A DNA stretch of 64,000 nucleotides from Nannochloris sp. 'desiccata' (taxonomy: Eukaryota > Chlorophyta > Trebouxiophyceae > Chlorellales > Chlorellaceae): positions 1-64,000 of the forward strand of contig JAGTXX020000017.1 of NCBI GenBank assembly GCA_019044685.2, read 5' to 3'. Below, one piece after another: positions 1 through 10,637 of this stretch. Position 1 is the first letter of the stretch. Each line of letters opens with the position of its first letter. The notes below the pieces were generated by a model. That model had not been told where the DNA came from and did not search any database. It was given only the letters and a program-made list of their open reading frames with translations. The translations under genes were made by a program, and so were the position numbers.

Positions 1-2613
1 GTGACGGTTGAGGAAGAAAGAATTACTAGAAGAGGAAGAAGAGGAAGAAAGAAGCGACGTCAACGAGGTAATCGGTCAAAATTTTACGATGATGATGATG
101 GTTCTGGGTGGGTACCGTCAGATCCAAAGCTCACACGTGCACTTACTTTGGCCAGAGAAGCATCATTAGTGCAACCGTCTCAACGACCACCACCACGGCA
201 GCAGCCACCACCGACAGCAGTGGCTGCGGAGACTAAAACTTTAGATTTGACTACATCCAACGTTGCAGCCTTAAATACTGTACAAAAATTAGAACAACTC
301 GAAGAAGAGGGAGAGCTAGAAGGAGAGGTGGAACAAAATAATTCACGAGTATCCCTCGCCGGTGCTGCTGGCGGTGGTGTTAAAGGCATGACTCGGGCAG
401 CTGCCGAGCTTGTAGCTGACGAAATAACAACCACCACAAGTCACCAGGAAACTTCTCCTGCTGATACAATCGATCAACTTGCTGCTGCTATCCAACAAGA
501 GGTAGAACAATTAGGCGAAGGCCCTATAGAAGAATCTGTACTAACGATAAGACAACAAGATTCTCTAGATTTGACTAATATTCGAATTGACCCTGGAAAT
601 CCTATGATCTGGGTCCATCCAAATAAAATTAAATCTAGTTCTGATGTAGAGGCAAATTCTGATGATGTTTTTAGTGATGCTAGGTCTCTTAGTTCTACGA
701 TAAGCAGGGAAATTTCAGTACACGTTGAAGGTAGTCATCATGGAGAAGAGAAATTTAGTAAGGCAGAAGAAGGTGCGGTTGTTAACACAAATAGTAGTGT
801 GGAGAGAGAAGAGGCTACATCTGCCTTGACAGCTGTCGTTGAAGAAGCAAGAGACACAGCTGATGGCTACGGGGGTGGTGACCTCGAGGACAACAAATCA
901 ACCCGATCCTCTTCTCCTTCCGAAGAAGAGCACCCAAAACTCCCTTTAGAACGTCAAATTACGCTTCAGCACCCAACATTCATTACTCCATCTGCTCACG
1001 TCGAAAACTTCACAGGCCCACTCACTCCAGAAGCGATTGCAGAAATCTATGCAGGCCGTCATGAAAATGTTCCAGCAGCAATTCTCAAATCTGCAAGTAG
1101 CTTCCTCCGCTATGCATACGCTGCCTATGCCTTAAATTCAGGAATGGAAGACTCAGCAAGCAACCACTGCCTTAATTGCTTACGTTTCGCTCCGCCAGAC
1201 CCCCAATCAGTTGTGTTCAAGTCTTTATCAGCACTGGGTGGGATGGTATCTGACGAATTAGTCGAAATTTTGCATCTGAATTGTAGTAACAGAGTACTAT
1301 CACATTTACCGTATTTAATTGCATTAGATCATGCCGAGCGTGCTGTGGTTATTTCCATCCGCGGTACGATTGGTATTACTGATTTAGTGACGGATGCTGT
1401 AGTACATCCTGAAAAAATTGATGATTGGTTGCCATGTGAAGTTGCGGAGAAGTTGGGTGGGACGCCGGCGCTGGCACACGCCGGGATGGTTGCTGCTGCG
1501 CGTGCTGTGTTTGAAGATATGACGGAACGAGGAATTTTAAGAGAGTTGGTGCACGGACAAGGAGAAGAGGCGGCGCTTGCAGATTTAACTCGTGGTAGCC
1601 GTGGCAGATCTGGATCCGAACGTCGTCCTCCAACACAGCAAAGCATTCATCGCAACGATAATAGTAGTAATGGGCCCAAACCCAATTTCCTACATTGTGA
1701 AGAGTACAGAAAGCAGACTGCTAATGAAGATGAAGATGAAAACGCAACTGGGGCAGGGCGAAAGGTTGGTGATATAATGAGGAGGAAACTAGAAGAAGGG
1801 TGGCAGTTCGTAGTGGTAGGACACAGTTTAGGTGCAGGTGCCGCATCTCTTATTTCTTTAAAACTCCGGCATTACTACCCTCAGCTAAAATGCTTCGCGT
1901 TTAGTTGTCCAGGTGGTTTAGTAAATAAAAAATTAAGCCACGCTATGACGTCTTTTTGTACTAGTATCGCAGTGGGGAAAGACTGTATTCCCAGATCTTC
2001 TGTAGCTACTATAGCCCGATTAATGGATGAATTAGTTACCTCTTTAGCACGGTGCAAGCAACCTAAAATTAAAGTGCTGTTCTTGCCCTGGTGGCGTCGT
2101 CACAGTCAACGTTTTAAATATTTATTTTACGATTACGACGACATTCCTGAGGAAGCAGCAGCAGCATTAATAAAATATTACGAGAGCAGACGTAGATTAG
2201 GACAGCCAATAGAAATGTATCCACCTGGAAAAATTATTTTCTTAAGGCCGATAAAATCTCAATCTCGCCTGGGTCAAGTAAAAAGAAAATGGGATGCGGT
2301 ATTTATCGCTGCCGAAGACTTGATGGGGGAGGGGATCCTAGTTTCACCTAATATGTTGAAAGATCACCTGTGTTCAACGGCGTATGATGCGTTGAATGAG
2401 GCAAAAGAAAAGGCAGAAGCTGCTGAAGAAATGAGAGAAGGTGGTGGGGATGGTACGCAGGGTGAAGGAGTGTTTGAAGGGGTGCTGAGAGGGGCGGGTA
2501 GAGTGGTGAAGGCGCCGTGGAGTGTGGTGCAAGGTGCAGCGCAAGCATGGGGTGGACAGCCTGCGAGAACAAGGCAAGGGAGTCTGGAGCAAAATTTAAT
2601 TAATGCAGTATAG
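1..2613 (+). CDS. Class 3 lipase, sn1-specific diacylglycerol-lipase-like (5' partial)
   Basis: The reading frame is open from the first base, so the true start (and perhaps earlier exons) lies outside the window; the stop is at 2611-2613. The visible 870 residues comprise an acidic, low-complexity N-terminal half (about 1-310) and a lipase_3 alpha/beta-hydrolase domain from about 340 to 800. The nucleophile elbow GHSLGAG places the catalytic serine near residue 609. The likely acid is D661 (in GKDCIPRSS) and the likely base H789 (in LKDHLCSTAY), which is the order and sequence context seen in diacylglycerol lipases. About 80 charged, poorly conserved residues are inserted between the oxyanion-side strand and the elbow, resembling the regulatory loop of DAGL-type enzymes. 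Family members hydrolyse the sn-1 acyl chain of diacylglycerol at membranes. No membrane helices are seen here; they could be encoded upstream. The exact substrate is inferred. Confidence 0.8.
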   Translation: MTVEEERITRRGRRGRKKRRQRGNRSKFYDDDDGSGWVPSDPKLTRALTLAREASLVQPSQRPPPRQQPPPTAVAAETKTLDLTTSNVAALNTVQKLEQLEEEGELEGEVEQNNSRVSLAGAAGGGVKGMTRAAAELVADEITTTTSHQETSPADTIDQLAAAIQQEVEQLGEGPIEESVLTIRQQDSLDLTNIRIDPGNPMIWVHPNKIKSSSDVEANSDDVFSDARSLSSTISREISVHVEGSHHGEEKFSKAEEGAVVNTNSSVEREEATSALTAVVEEARDTADGYGGGDLEDNKSTRSSSPSEEEHPKLPLERQITLQHPTFITPSAHVENFTGPLTPEAIAEIYAGRHENVPAAILKSASSFLRYAYAAYALNSGMEDSASNHCLNCLRFAPPDPQSVVFKSLSALGGMVSDELVEILHLNCSNRVLSHLPYLIALDHAERAVVISIRGTIGITDLVTDAVVHPEKIDDWLPCEVAEKLGGTPALAHAGMVAAARAVFEDMTERGILRELVHGQGEEAALADLTRGSRGRSGSERRPPTQQSIHRNDNSSNGPKPNFLHCEEYRKQTANEDEDENATGAGRKVGDIMRRKLEEGWQFVVVGHSLGAGAASLISLKLRHYYPQLKCFAFSCPGGLVNKKLSHAMTSFCTSIAVGKDCIPRSSVATIARLMDELVTSLARCKQPKIKVLFLPWWRRHSQRFKYLFYDYDDIPEEAAAALIKYYESRRRLGQPIEMYPPGKIIFLRPIKSQSRLGQVKRKWDAVFIAAEDLMGEGILVSPNMLKDHLCSTAYDALNEAKEKAEAAEEMREGGGDGTQGEGVFEGVLRGAGRVVKAPWSVVQGAAQAWGGQPARTRQGSLEQNLINAV

Positions 2614-2794
2614 AGTATTTACTTGAAATTTGTGTACCTGAATGGGTGAATTCTTTTGAGATCATGATGGTTTTGCTTGTTCAGTTGGGGCAGCGCTGTG
2701 TGTTGCTTCAAAAAAAAATTGAATGGCATCTAGCAGGCGCGTGTGATGTCAGATGTGTAATTTTTTATATTGAAAGATAATAAAATCAGAGACC

Positions 2795-3984
2795 ATGACG
2801 CCGCCTATATTGTTCACAGAGGCTGCAGAAATGCGAGCATTTAGTAGAGAACAAAGACGAATGGGCAGATCAATTGGCTTTGTACCAACAATGGTAGGAC
2901 AATCGGCCTATGCAGACTGATGCGGACATGTATGATCTATTCATCGAAGCTAATAAGGATGTTTTTTAATCGATCTTTTGCAGGGTTATTTACATGAAGG
3001 CCACATCTCTCTTGTCCTTGCCGCCAAGTAAGTATTCCTAAATACCATTTCCCTCGATCAATGATCGACTGATCTAATACCTTCCTGAGCTATACCATTA
3101 TGCAGAGAAAAATGCGATCTTGTCATTGCCTCAATCTACGTCAACCCAACTCAATTTTCAAAAGATGAAGATTTTGGAGTCTATCCGCGTAGCCAGGTAC
3201 GCATTAAGCGCTTCTTTGTCGCCTCGAAATAATTTTTTAAAAATCTAAATATCTCAATCCCACTCCCAAATTGCAGGACGCTGACCTAGAAAAACTAAAA
3301 TCAGCAGGATGTGCCGCCATCTTCATGCCCCGCACATTATACCACCAACCACCTTCAGCTGGCGCAGCTGATGGCCGCATGGTCGCAGGAGCACATGAAG
3401 ACATAGATTATAATGCTCATTGTACCTGGGTGAACGTTGAATATCTCTCTCAAGGCCTTTGTGCTGGTTCAAGGCCTCATTTTTTCCGGGGGGTCTGTAC
3501 CGTCGTTGCTAAATTATTTAATATTGTAGAGCCTGACGTGGCTTGTTTCGGGAAGAAAGATTATCAGCAATGGAGAGTTCTCGAACGTATGACACGCGAC
3601 CTTGATTTCTCTATTGAAATCGTGGGAATGCCTATTCAAAGGGAAAGTGATGGCCTCGCAATGAGTAGTAGAAACGCCTTGTTGACACCCGAGGACCGTG
3701 CAGCCGCTCCTTGCATACATAAAGCTTTGAATGCAGCGAAAGAAGATGTAGTAGCTGGGCATGTGACAGAGGTTAATACTCTGCGTGCTCACATCGCTTC
3801 TGCTATTGAATTAGGGGGTGGTAAAATTGATTATGTTCAAATAGTAAATGCTTTAACTCTAAAACCGATGGTCGGAGAAATAGTCGTAGGAGGTGAAGAA
3901 AATAAAAATAAGCAGGAGCCAATGTTGATAGCTGTCGCTGCGCATTTTGGCAAAGTGCGATTAATTGATAATGTTGATTTCTAA
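2795..3984 (+). CDS. panC: Pantothenate synthetase (pantoate-beta-alanine ligase)
   Basis: The enzyme joins pantoate and beta-alanine using ATP to form pantothenate (vitamin B5), the coenzyme A precursor. Four exons are supported by GT-AG sites and phase: 2795-2893, 2984-3027, 3106-3196 and 3277-3984, giving 313 residues, close to the usual 280-315. The spliced N-terminus restores the nucleotidyltransferase HIGH-type motif PTMGYLHEGH across the first intron. It is followed by the family segments VNPTQF and FGKKDYQQ and the KMSKS-like SSRN (in [11 protein letters not shown]). No clear organelle presequence precedes the first methionine, so a cytosolic enzyme is likely. The introns are only 78-90 bp long. 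The gene follows the lipase by 181 bp on the same strand and converges on the geranylgeranyltransferase gene with about 76 bp between stop codons. Confidence 0.93.
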
Positions 3985-4060
3985 TAATAGAGTTTATTTC
4001 ATTATTCATATTGAGTACATGTCGCTAAGCTGCTTGAAGAAAAAACCGACGCCTCAACTT

Positions 4061-5289
4061 TTAGATTGACTTATTTTTTTTCTTCGCGTTCAATCTCTCT
4101 ACCACTTCCACAGGCAGTGCCAACGTTGGATCGACTTGTTTCAAACCTGGATGCCCCATTAACGCCAGTCCAGCGACTCCAAAATACGTATGATAAACAT
4201 CAACTTCATCCTCTGGTCTGTCGGAAATACCTCCACCGTCCTCATCCTGACAGTCCAAAATAAACGCAGTTAACTTTTCAGAATCAATCCAATGCAATCT
4301 TTCAAGTATAGACAATGCAGAAAGGCACCACCATGAGTAGCAGACGTCTTGTAACTTTTCGGGACGGCCATTTAGACCTCCGCTCGCCGTTTGTCTTTCA
4401 CAGAGCCACCAAGAAAGCAGATCTGGTTCTACCAGGTCAAGTCTATTAGCTAAAGCGAGTGCAGCAACACAGGTGAAAACTTGTCCTGCGTGAGATTCGT
4501 TGCCAGGGGTGGCACCAAAGCCCCCGTCAAAGTTCCGGCAACTGCTTATGTAATTTGCCGCTTTTGTAACATCGATAGCCTCCATTCTATCTAGCAGCCA
4601 AAGCGCATTTAGAGCACAGTATGTGAATCGGGTGTCGATTTCACCCCAAGAGTCGCCAGTAAAAGAACCATCAGACTGCTGCAGACCTGCTATGTCTGCA
4701 AAACCAAGTAACAATTGTCGGAGAAAGTACAAAGATCCCGTCAACAAACTATTTTTTCTAATTTAAATTCTGATCTTTAGAGTATGTAGTCAATCGAACT
4801 ATGCTTTCAATGCCCACTAGTTGTAATGGGCTTCTAAACTCACACTCTGCTATCTTATCTGCGTTCACTCTATCTAGCTGATCATACAAGGCTAAGATCT
4901 GAAGAGCGCTCAATGTATACAGCATGTGAGGATCATGCCTCTCACTTCCTCCAAAGCCACCATTTTCATGTTGGCAACTAAAAACCCAAGTGATGACTTC
5001 CTCACGGTCCATATCATCTAATTTACCCATTAAATAAAGAGCAGAGAGTCCCCAATAGACACCGCTCATTCTGAAATGTTCAGTGGCATAGTATGCAAAA
5101 GTACTCTTGCTCTGTTTCAGGGAGGTAGGCTTGGTGAGTGAAAATCCCCGGTAATAAAGATAGAAATGTTGATCTGGTCGCTCTAAGAATTCATGTTGCC
5201 ATAAACAACTGATCACTTACCTGGCTGATGTGAACTATATAAGCGGCATGCTTCTCTAAAAGCAGCGCCTGTCGCAGCTCATGAACCAT
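4061..5289 (-). CDS. RABGGTB: Rab geranylgeranyltransferase beta subunit (GGTase-II beta)
   Basis: This is the catalytic beta subunit that attaches geranylgeranyl groups to C-terminal cysteines of Rab GTPases, acting with an alpha subunit and Rab escort protein. Three exons on the minus strand (5221-5289, 4844-5111, 4061-4695) give 323 residues, the normal family length. Repeated alpha-alpha-barrel motifs are visible ([55 protein letters not shown]). The zinc ligands are the Asp and Cys of LQDVCYSWW and the His of DVYHTYFG. The second intron (4696-4843) splits a tyrosine codon and rejoins KIAE to YIAGLQQ; the first (5112-5220) rejoins HISQ to SKSTF, just before [12 protein letters not shown]. 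The start codon begins an exon whose [14 protein letters not shown] matches the short helical N-terminus of the family. Confidence 0.93.
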
Positions 5290-5414
5290 CTTTTATTGTG
5301 TATTGTCTTACATATAAAATTAAATAGAAACAACCACGTATTAATGCCCAGAAACTATTAAAGTAAAAATTATCTCAGCGCACTCCTTGTCGTCGGTGCT
5401 CGCAGCTTCATTTC

Positions 5415-6709
5415 TCAGCTTGCTGCTTTATGCAGCGCAGGCTGCAAGAACGCCATAGAAATCAAAATAGCTTCTTCTGTGCGTATAGTCCTACTTCCTT
5501 GGTCATGGCATGTATTCAAATACCTCTTGAAGAAAGGAGATGGCTCTGAGTGTCGCTCTTTCCAAGGATCATTTTGAAGACAATATTCAAGGCCTTGTGG
5601 ACCTCCAAATACAATCAAACCATGTTTGAAAGGTGTCAATTCAAGACTGCAAGAAGTTGTTTGTTCACCACGTTCAGATGTGCCTACAGTTAGATCATAA
5701 CCACATTTGAAAGGACACTCCTCAAATAGCGCCTTCAAATTGGGCGCAATTCTTGTTAAATATCCCCAGTACTGCCCTTTCTTCTCTCTGGGATCAGATG
5801 GTGATACAAGCGTTCCTTTATATACCTCCCACCCATCCATCCACAGTACATCTGCCTCGTCACCTAGACATAAGGTAACTCTAGCTCCTTTCTTTAACTG
5901 TCTAGTCACATAGGCATCCTTTTCAAGACCGACATCGATAAAAGAACCACCTCCAGCAGCGCCGTTTTCACGGACAACCCCTTCACGGTATGCACTCCAT
6001 TCTGTTGCGCGCATGTGGTGGGGCGCGTCGAGAGGAGGGAGCATTCCAGCATAACGCAAGTCTGGATGCATTGGAATTAACGCCCTGGATTTTTTTTTAA
6101 TTATAAAAGAGAGTAAATTACTTCTCTATTCAGGGTTGTTGAATTTAATGTTATAAAGAGCTAGGTAGGTCTTTAGTATCTATCTATAATTAAAGAATTA
6201 ATGAGATGTAGTAGACTTACTTTCTAAGATATTGAGGGGTTTCCATAAATTGCAGTACACGAGCTAATAGAGCAGCGGCAGCACTGACTGTGTCTGGACC
6301 ACCTGAAGGTCCATCATCAAGCACAATGACTTCATCAACGTTGAATATAGCGCACGCACGTGCAATTTGGCCTGCGAGAAGCGTGCCGAGCTCTAAATTT
6401 TGAGCGTTTTCAATGCAGGAAGCACCTACCGCTACCGACACCGTTGAGCGACGACCAACGGACGTAGACCTGGAATTAAAGAAGTCTGCGATATTAAAGG
6501 GTGTTCCAGAGTTCTAGAGAGTGTAAGAAGAGCAGTAAACTAGTATCTTATTCGCAATTGCATAAGGATGCAGGAAGCAAAGAGCCTGAAGTAATCATCA
6601 CCGGGCGCCTGTAAATTTGCATTGATCTTCAAGAGAGAACTCACTTTTGGCCATCATCAGCAGATTTTAAAGAAGTTCCATCAGCTTGCTTTCTCTTTTT
6701 CTCCCCCAT
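5415..6709 (-). CDS. SPOUT-family RNA methyltransferase (SPOUT1/C9orf114-like)
   Basis: Three exons (6645-6709, 6221-6469, 6085/6084-5415) encode about 327 residues. The short first exon reads MGEKKRKQADG and is lysine-rich. The conserved core then follows: STVSVAVGASCIENAQ, LAGQIARACAIFNVDEVIVLD, and, across the second intron, TPQYLRKALIPMHPDLRYAG and LDAPHHMR. These segments are characteristic of the DUF171/SPOUT1 family (human C9orf114/CENP-32), SAM-dependent RNA methyltransferases with a trefoil-knot fold. The C-terminal segment FGGPQGLEYCL is the cofactor-binding loop, and PFFKRYLNTCHDQGSRTIRTEEAILISMA closes the knot. The family targets large-subunit rRNA or other structured RNA; the target in this organism is unknown. 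Length and domain order look complete. Confidence 0.88.
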
Positions 6710-7129
6710 GCTATCAATGTTTAAGACTTTAGAAACGGGCAAGATGCTTGGATGAATTGTTTTATTGGTATTGCTGCAGATCACAAAAGTAAGTTTATTT
6801 TGACAGAAAGTCTTCTTAAATATAGTATAAATTTAAATTAACCCTCGGGATCCATTCTATGAGCTTTTTATAAGCCTTCTTTTATGCAGGGGCGGCGGCA
6901 GCCTGAGGCAGCGATGGTTATAAATTCTGAGCATGTTTGCTCTGCTTCGTACAATCAATGTGTTAAAGAACTCAACTGGGTCAACATAGTACAACAAAAG
7001 GACCAAATAATTAAACAGATATCCTAAACTTATGAGCTTTTCAACACTGCCTACCTCCTCATTCAGAAATTACCAGAGGGGAAGAAAGTAAAACTCCAGT
7101 TTACTAAGGTTTAATTGTCTACTAACTAA
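6710..7129 (-). other. Intergenic region with no recognised gene
   Basis: This 420-bp spacer separates the 5' end of the SPOUT gene from the 3' end of the anchored carboxypeptidase gene, both on the minus strand. It is AT-rich with one moderately GC-rich patch near 6890-6910. No convincing ORF, RNA gene or repeat was seen; it presumably holds the SPOUT promoter and the carboxypeptidase 3' UTR. Confidence 0.5.
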
Positions 7130-8598
7130 CTACATCGATCGTTGTCTGACGCTATACATTGACCGATGTGTCATTTGTCTATGCATGATCCACAATCCCC
7201 ACATTATCCCAATCCCACTTCCGATTAGTACTAAATTATGTTGCCGTTGAGTTTCTAGTGATAAAATCACATCAATAGAACTAGGCTTCTTTTGTCGCAG
7301 CACAAAGTCGCGAATTACACCTGTTCCATCTACAGGAACGGTGATATTCGATCTTGCAGTAGGATACCCTTCTCTCCGGACTACTACAGTGTATTTTCCA
7401 GGTGCTAATGGGCGGTAAAAATCTCCAAAGACAGAATTTGATCTCACTACAAAATCAATTCCTTCTATTGTAACGTTGGCTTCGACTGGATGCATTTCCT
7501 TGCCTTTGTCTTTACGGACGGTGTTCGATTCAACCACAACCTTGCCACGTACCCTGCAGAATATGATTAAAGAGAACAATAGATGTTAGAAATAATCTTT
7601 TTATAATTGACCCGCTCATGTATCTCGCTAACTCTGCAGGGAGGAACAAAACTTAATTTTGAAAAAATACGGTATTGCTAATGAACTTACCCTCCAAGCG
7701 CTGCTATTTTAATATACTCCAACATCGCAGGCAAATTATCCTTAAACAACTGAGGTAGCACGCTTTCTGGTGGCCATTTCAATCCACTCACTTCCAATGT
7801 CACCTCCATACACCCGGCTCGTAAATAATTCCAATCTTGCATAGAGCCCTGTATAGGATACCAAGCTGCTCCATTAGTGATACCACCACCATTGGGAAAT
7901 TCTTCACTATCTGCTACTGACATGTTCGCATGTGATTTCGCATAGGTACTCGCTAAATATTTAAAAGTCTCATCATCCGTACACGCTTCGTATCTTGTCT
8001 CTTTATCTGCGGTGCCGTCAAAGGGGTAATTTGCAACTAACGCGCCTTCATGAAAGGCTAAACTTGCGACGAAGTGTTGTGTTAATGACCATTTCATCAT
8101 AACTGCAGTTTCCGCTTCTTCTTCTCCTGTTGGCTCCATGCTAGGATCAATAAATCGATCGGGGAAATTTCGGTTGAGGTCTTTCCCGTTGATATTTTCT
8201 CTTTTTCTTGCTGTGAAGCCATCTGGGTTCATTGAAGGGACTAACCAAAGGTGAACATCGTTGACTATGCGTTTGGCATCTGCGTCACTTTCGTAGTTCT
8301 TACAGAGCCATTCTGCAAGGGCCATGGTAAGAGCCCTACCAGTGGGTTCGTCACCATGTAAATTGCCGACTAGTTTCACGTGAGGTTCAGGTTCTCCACG
8401 TCCTGGCTTATCCGAAATTTCTAAAGCCCATATATTGAAGCCTTTTGTACTTTTCCCAATGCTTTTAAGGCGAGAGATGGAACTGCAACGAGTCACAAAT
8501 TCTTTGAGGTGATCTTGCATTGGCATGTTCTCAAAGTAATGTTTGAGAACATTTTGCACAGAATCATTCTTTTGAAGGATTTTTTCTATTCGTATCAA
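7130..8598 (-). CDS. M14 metallocarboxypeptidase with C-terminal membrane anchor (carboxypeptidase D/SOL1-like); 5' end unresolved
   Basis: This zinc carboxypeptidase of the N/E/D (M14B) subfamily removes C-terminal basic residues from peptides, probably at the cell surface or in the secretory pathway. Exons 8598-7691 and 7553-7130 join in phase as AALGG-VRGKVVVE. The catalytic domain has the zinc HxxE motif in NLHGDEPTGR, the third zinc His in AFHEGALVANYPFDGT, the substrate-binding segment DLNRNFPD, and the catalytic-Glu region MEVTLEVSG. A transthyretin-like regulatory domain follows (DFYRPLAPGKYTVVVRREGYPT), then a hydrophobic helix, LVLIGSGIGIMWGLWIM, suggesting a type I membrane anchor as in plant SOL1. 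The frame upstream of about 8598 meets a stop at 8611-8613 with no good ATG, so a first exon carrying the signal peptide must lie further upstream and was not identified. It is a tandem relative of the next gene. Confidence 0.88.
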
Positions 8599-8613
8599 AC
8601 TCTCGGTGGGTTA

Positions 8614-9124
8614 ACTTTTTGCTTGCATATGCATCTTTGCCGACTGCAAATTGAACAGAGATCTGAAATTAAAGCTAGTATTAGCAGCCCGAGGGCACTG
8701 TTTTCTCCGCAATATCATCACAAATATAACATAGCAATGAAGTCGGAGGAAGCAATGCCTTGAAACAAATGTAGTGCGCTCGAATCGGCCCGGGGGTGGA
8801 AACGCGGAAAAGCTATCAATCTTCCGAATGGCCCTTTGTGGTGGAGCTGGGTGGCTCGAATTCATTTTTTTTTCTCGGCGCCCTTTGTCTTGCAGATCTA
8901 AATCATTAAATAGAATTATAACTATAAATAGTACAACAGAAATCCGCCAGTCAGCTTCCGCAAGAAAATGTTTCCCCTCACAAGAGGTATTTAAAGTCTT
9001 GTCGACCCACCACCGTCTGGGCCGCTGTTGTGGCAGTTGCGCTCGAGACATTATTAAGCCCTCGTATTCAAAATAAAGTAGCAATATTAATAATCAAAAT
9101 TACTTATTCACGCTTAATACAAGC
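8614..9124. other. Spacer between tandem carboxypeptidase genes, probably holding an unlocated signal-peptide exon
   Basis: About 500 bp between the two minus-strand carboxypeptidases. It must include the promoter and first exon of the downstream (anchored) gene. A minus-strand open stretch at 8611-9084 ends at a TAA in the same frame as the carboxypeptidase and contains a hydrophobic run around 8910-8950 (SVVLFIVIILF) that could come from a signal peptide. I could not find a splice pair joining it convincingly. The segment 8770-9050 is richer in G+C than its surroundings. Confidence 0.35.
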
Positions 9125-10366
9125 TTATTTCTTCAAAACAAAGTTACGGATCACGCCTTTCCCATTCCTAGGCACCACAACAGCGACCGAGGCAGACTTA
9201 TACCCCGCCTTTTTCACAGTAATAGTATATTTTCCAGGCGCTAATGGCCGATAATAATCCCCAAACTTAGCTCCTGAATTTGACACTCTGGCATTCCCTT
9301 TCACTATAATATCTGCTTTCAATGGAACTAATTTGGTCCCTACCTTGGTCAATACTCTCCCCCTCACACCCCCAAATGCAGATTTTTTAATGAATTCCAA
9401 CATCGACTTTAAATTATCTCCAAACAAGCTGGATAATTGACTATCAGGTGGTGTTTTCGGTCCTACTTCTGCTGTAAGCTCCATTGTGCCTGTTCGTACA
9501 TAATTCCAATCTTGCATGCTCCCGTAAATGACATACCACTCGGCACCATTCGTAATACCCCCAGGAAATCCACCAGTGAGAATCATAGGCTGATATCTCG
9601 CATAGGTTCTAGACAGATCGATAAAAGTTTTATCATCAGGGCATGCGTTGTATTCGGATCGACCATTTTCAGTGCCGTCCCAAGGGTAATTAATGACGTA
9701 GATACCACCATGGAAGGCTAAACTAGAGACAAATTGAACCTTTTGTGTCCAATTCATCATAGCAGTGGTTTCAGGCTGTTCTTTACCCGTAGGAGCGCAT
9801 GTAGGGTCGCTGAAATGGTCAGGGAAGTCACGGTTAAGATCAACTCCATTGGCATTGAATCTACTGTCAGCGGCATAGCCATCTGGGTTTAAAGAAGGCA
9901 TAAGGTATAAATGAGATCCACGTACAATCTTTTTAGCAGTGCTGTCGGTTTCGTAGTTTGCACAAAGCCATTCTGCAAGGCCGACAGTAAGGGTACGGCC
10001 TAGGGTTTCGTCTCCATGAATGTTACAGACTAATTTGATGTTGGGCTTTGCCTCGGCTACTCCAGGTTTATTTGAGATTTCTAAAACGTATAAAGGGAAA
10101 CCTTTTACACTCTTGCCAATAGTAATAAGACGGGAGATGGCGCTGCAGCGGGTGGTGAAGTCTTTGAGGAAAGTTTCAAGCTCCTGGTTTGTCATGGGGT
10201 CGCTGACGGCAGCTTGGATGAGATCTTCTCCTTTTCTGGAGGTTGAGCGTAAATCGATTCGCTTCCACGGATACGCAAATGATACTATAAAACATTGAGA
10301 GAAGATTAGAAACAGTGCAAAGACTGCGCTTTTATTAAGTGTCTTCATTTTTGTGTCGTCGATCAA
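9125..10366 (-). CDS. Secreted M14 metallocarboxypeptidase (N/E/D subfamily)
   Basis: A single-exon gene of 413 residues. A classical signal peptide lies within the first 32 residues (hydrophobic core AVFALFLIFSQCFIVSFA), preceded by a second in-frame Met at residue 7. The peptidase domain carries zinc motif HGDE (in NIHGDETLGR), the zinc His in AFHGGIYVINYPWDGT, the DLNRDFPD substrate segment and the catalytic-Glu region MELTAEVG. The C-terminal transthyretin-like domain (GDYYRPLAPGKYTITVKKAGYKS) ends at VIRNFVLKK without a membrane helix. It therefore appears to be the soluble paralogue of the anchored enzyme immediately downstream; the two align over most of their length. It is divergently arranged with the WD40 gene at 10638. 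The substrate is probably secreted peptides with C-terminal Lys or Arg (family inference). Confidence 0.92.
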   Translation of the reverse strand: MIDDTKMKTLNKSAVFALFLIFSQCFIVSFAYPWKRIDLRSTSRKGEDLIQAAVSDPMTNQELETFLKDFTTRCSAISRLITIGKSVKGFPLYVLEISNKPGVAEAKPNIKLVCNIHGDETLGRTLTVGLAEWLCANYETDSTAKKIVRGSHLYLMPSLNPDGYAADSRFNANGVDLNRDFPDHFSDPTCAPTGKEQPETTAMMNWTQKVQFVSSLAFHGGIYVINYPWDGTENGRSEYNACPDDKTFIDLSRTYARYQPMILTGGFPGGITNGAEWYVIYGSMQDWNYVRTGTMELTAEVGPKTPPDSQLSSLFGDNLKSMLEFIKKSAFGGVRGRVLTKVGTKLVPLKADIIVKGNARVSNSGAKFGDYYRPLAPGKYTITVKKAGYKSASVAVVVPRNGKGVIRNFVLKK

Positions 10367-10637
10367 ATCATGTAAATTTTAAGTTGTAGGCTATTTTGAG
10401 GTGTCGCGCGAAGCAATTTCGAAATTATATAGGCTTCGGTAATAAATATAATGTCTGGTTCTTGTTGAAGCTTGCAAGAATAGATAGAACGCGTCGGCTA
10501 ATGAAGCCGTCGAAAAATTCGACGTCAAAAAAAATGTAGAATTTCACCCCATTTTTTCTGTTTGCCAGAGATAATAATGAAACTTAAAATAACGTTTAAC
10601 AATTTTAACATATGGCGTTCCTCTATAGGAATGCCTA

